Part shown: positions 39,747 to 39,864 of the stretch, piece after piece | Layout of the letters: every line of letters begins with the position of its first letter | Numbering within the stretch: position 1 is the stretch's first letter | Assembly: GCA_903927755.1 (NCBI GenBank) | Contig: CAIYOD010000038.1 | Location: forward strand, 1 to 39,864 | Length of the DNA stretch: 39,864 nucleotides | Source: an uncultured Thermoleophilia bacterium | GTDB lineage: Bacteria; Actinomycetota; Thermoleophilia; UBA2241 | Direction of reading: 5' to 3' | Program-made: the position numbers and the translations under genes | Notes under the pieces: generated by a model | What the model saw: only the letters and a program-made list of their open reading frames with translations | Told to the model about the DNA's origin: nothing | Database searches by the model: none

Positions 39747-39864
39747 GTGCGACTGCCCGCGCCTCCTCACCTGCTGCTCGGCGGGTACTGCGCGGGGTTG
39801 TGCCTCGTGCTCGCCTGGCGGCCGCCGCTCGCGTTGCCGGCCGCGGTCGCCGCGCTGGCCGCCG
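39747..39864 (+). CDS. comEC: Start of comEC (DNA uptake channel), cut by window edge
   Basis: GTG at 39747 opens a frame that stays open to the window end: VRLPAPPHLLLGGYCAG, then a hydrophobic stretch (LCLVLAWRPPLALPAAVAALAA). The visible 39 residues look like the first membrane segments of a ComEC/Rec2 protein. The call rests on the position nine bases after comEA and the hydrophobic start, because the diagnostic competence and metallo-beta-lactamase domains lie outside the window. Confidence 0.65.
   Translation, partial: MRLPAPPHLLLGGYCAGLCLVLAWRPPLALPAAVAALAA

Overview
The window is a dense, very GC-rich (roughly 70%) bacterial chromosome segment. Its core is a division and cell-wall (dcw) cluster in the order mraZ-rsmH-ftsL-ftsI-murE-murF-mraY-murD-ftsW-murG-murC-ftsQ-ftsZ. 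The absence of ftsA between ftsQ and ftsZ, the strong G/C third-position bias, the apparently leaderless promoters and the Zn-finger and STAS genes point to Actinobacteriota. A deep, non-mycelial lineage (Thermoleophilia-like) fits best, but this is inference. MurE carries the DNPR motif of diaminopimelate-type enzymes, so a DAP peptidoglycan is expected. No phage, IS element or CRISPR array is visible.

Layout. 1-1190: the start of a divergent lipoprotein gene and a pair of half-size gate-domain membrane proteins. 1199-5164: a sulfur/cysteine operon (Rrf2 regulator, CysK, an E1-like MoeB/ThiF enzyme, a LarE-like PP-loop sulfur transferase, CysE). 5172-6045: a small hypothetical gene, three strong hairpins in tandem and a candidate 29-residue membrane protein. 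6046-9336: DUF211, a VIT1/CCC1-like membrane protein and PcrA/UvrD helicase. 9333-9977: a VapC (PIN) toxin remnant and a lipoprotein. 10163-12612: crotonase, trehalose-phosphatase (opposite strand) and an unknown protein behind a sigma-28/WhiG-like promoter. 12689-14187: pyrF and a membrane LysM protein, translationally coupled. 14374-29567: dcw cluster. 29607-32269: secD-secF with their own promoter. 32429-35584: two STAS-domain proteins, a double zinc-finger protein and a membrane protein with a spermidine-synthase-like domain. 35694-38393: tRNA-Ala(GGC) divergent from leuS. 38460-39864: a helical unknown protein, then comEA and the first codons of comEC.

How the parts work together. CysE and CysK make cysteine, and CysE ends in the isoleucine that normally docks in CysK. 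The Rrf2 protein has three spaced cysteines and a promoter/operator-like region in front of it, so autoregulation in response to Fe-S or cysteine status is likely. The dcw cluster appears to be driven by a promoter that lies inside MraZ-type TGGGG repeats, with further promoters before murE, ftsZ and secD. Several promoters (mraZ, murE, the spermidine-synthase-like gene) place the predicted +1 at or within a few bases of the start codon, which suggests leaderless mRNAs. All coordinates, motifs and promoters were read by eye; no database search was run.
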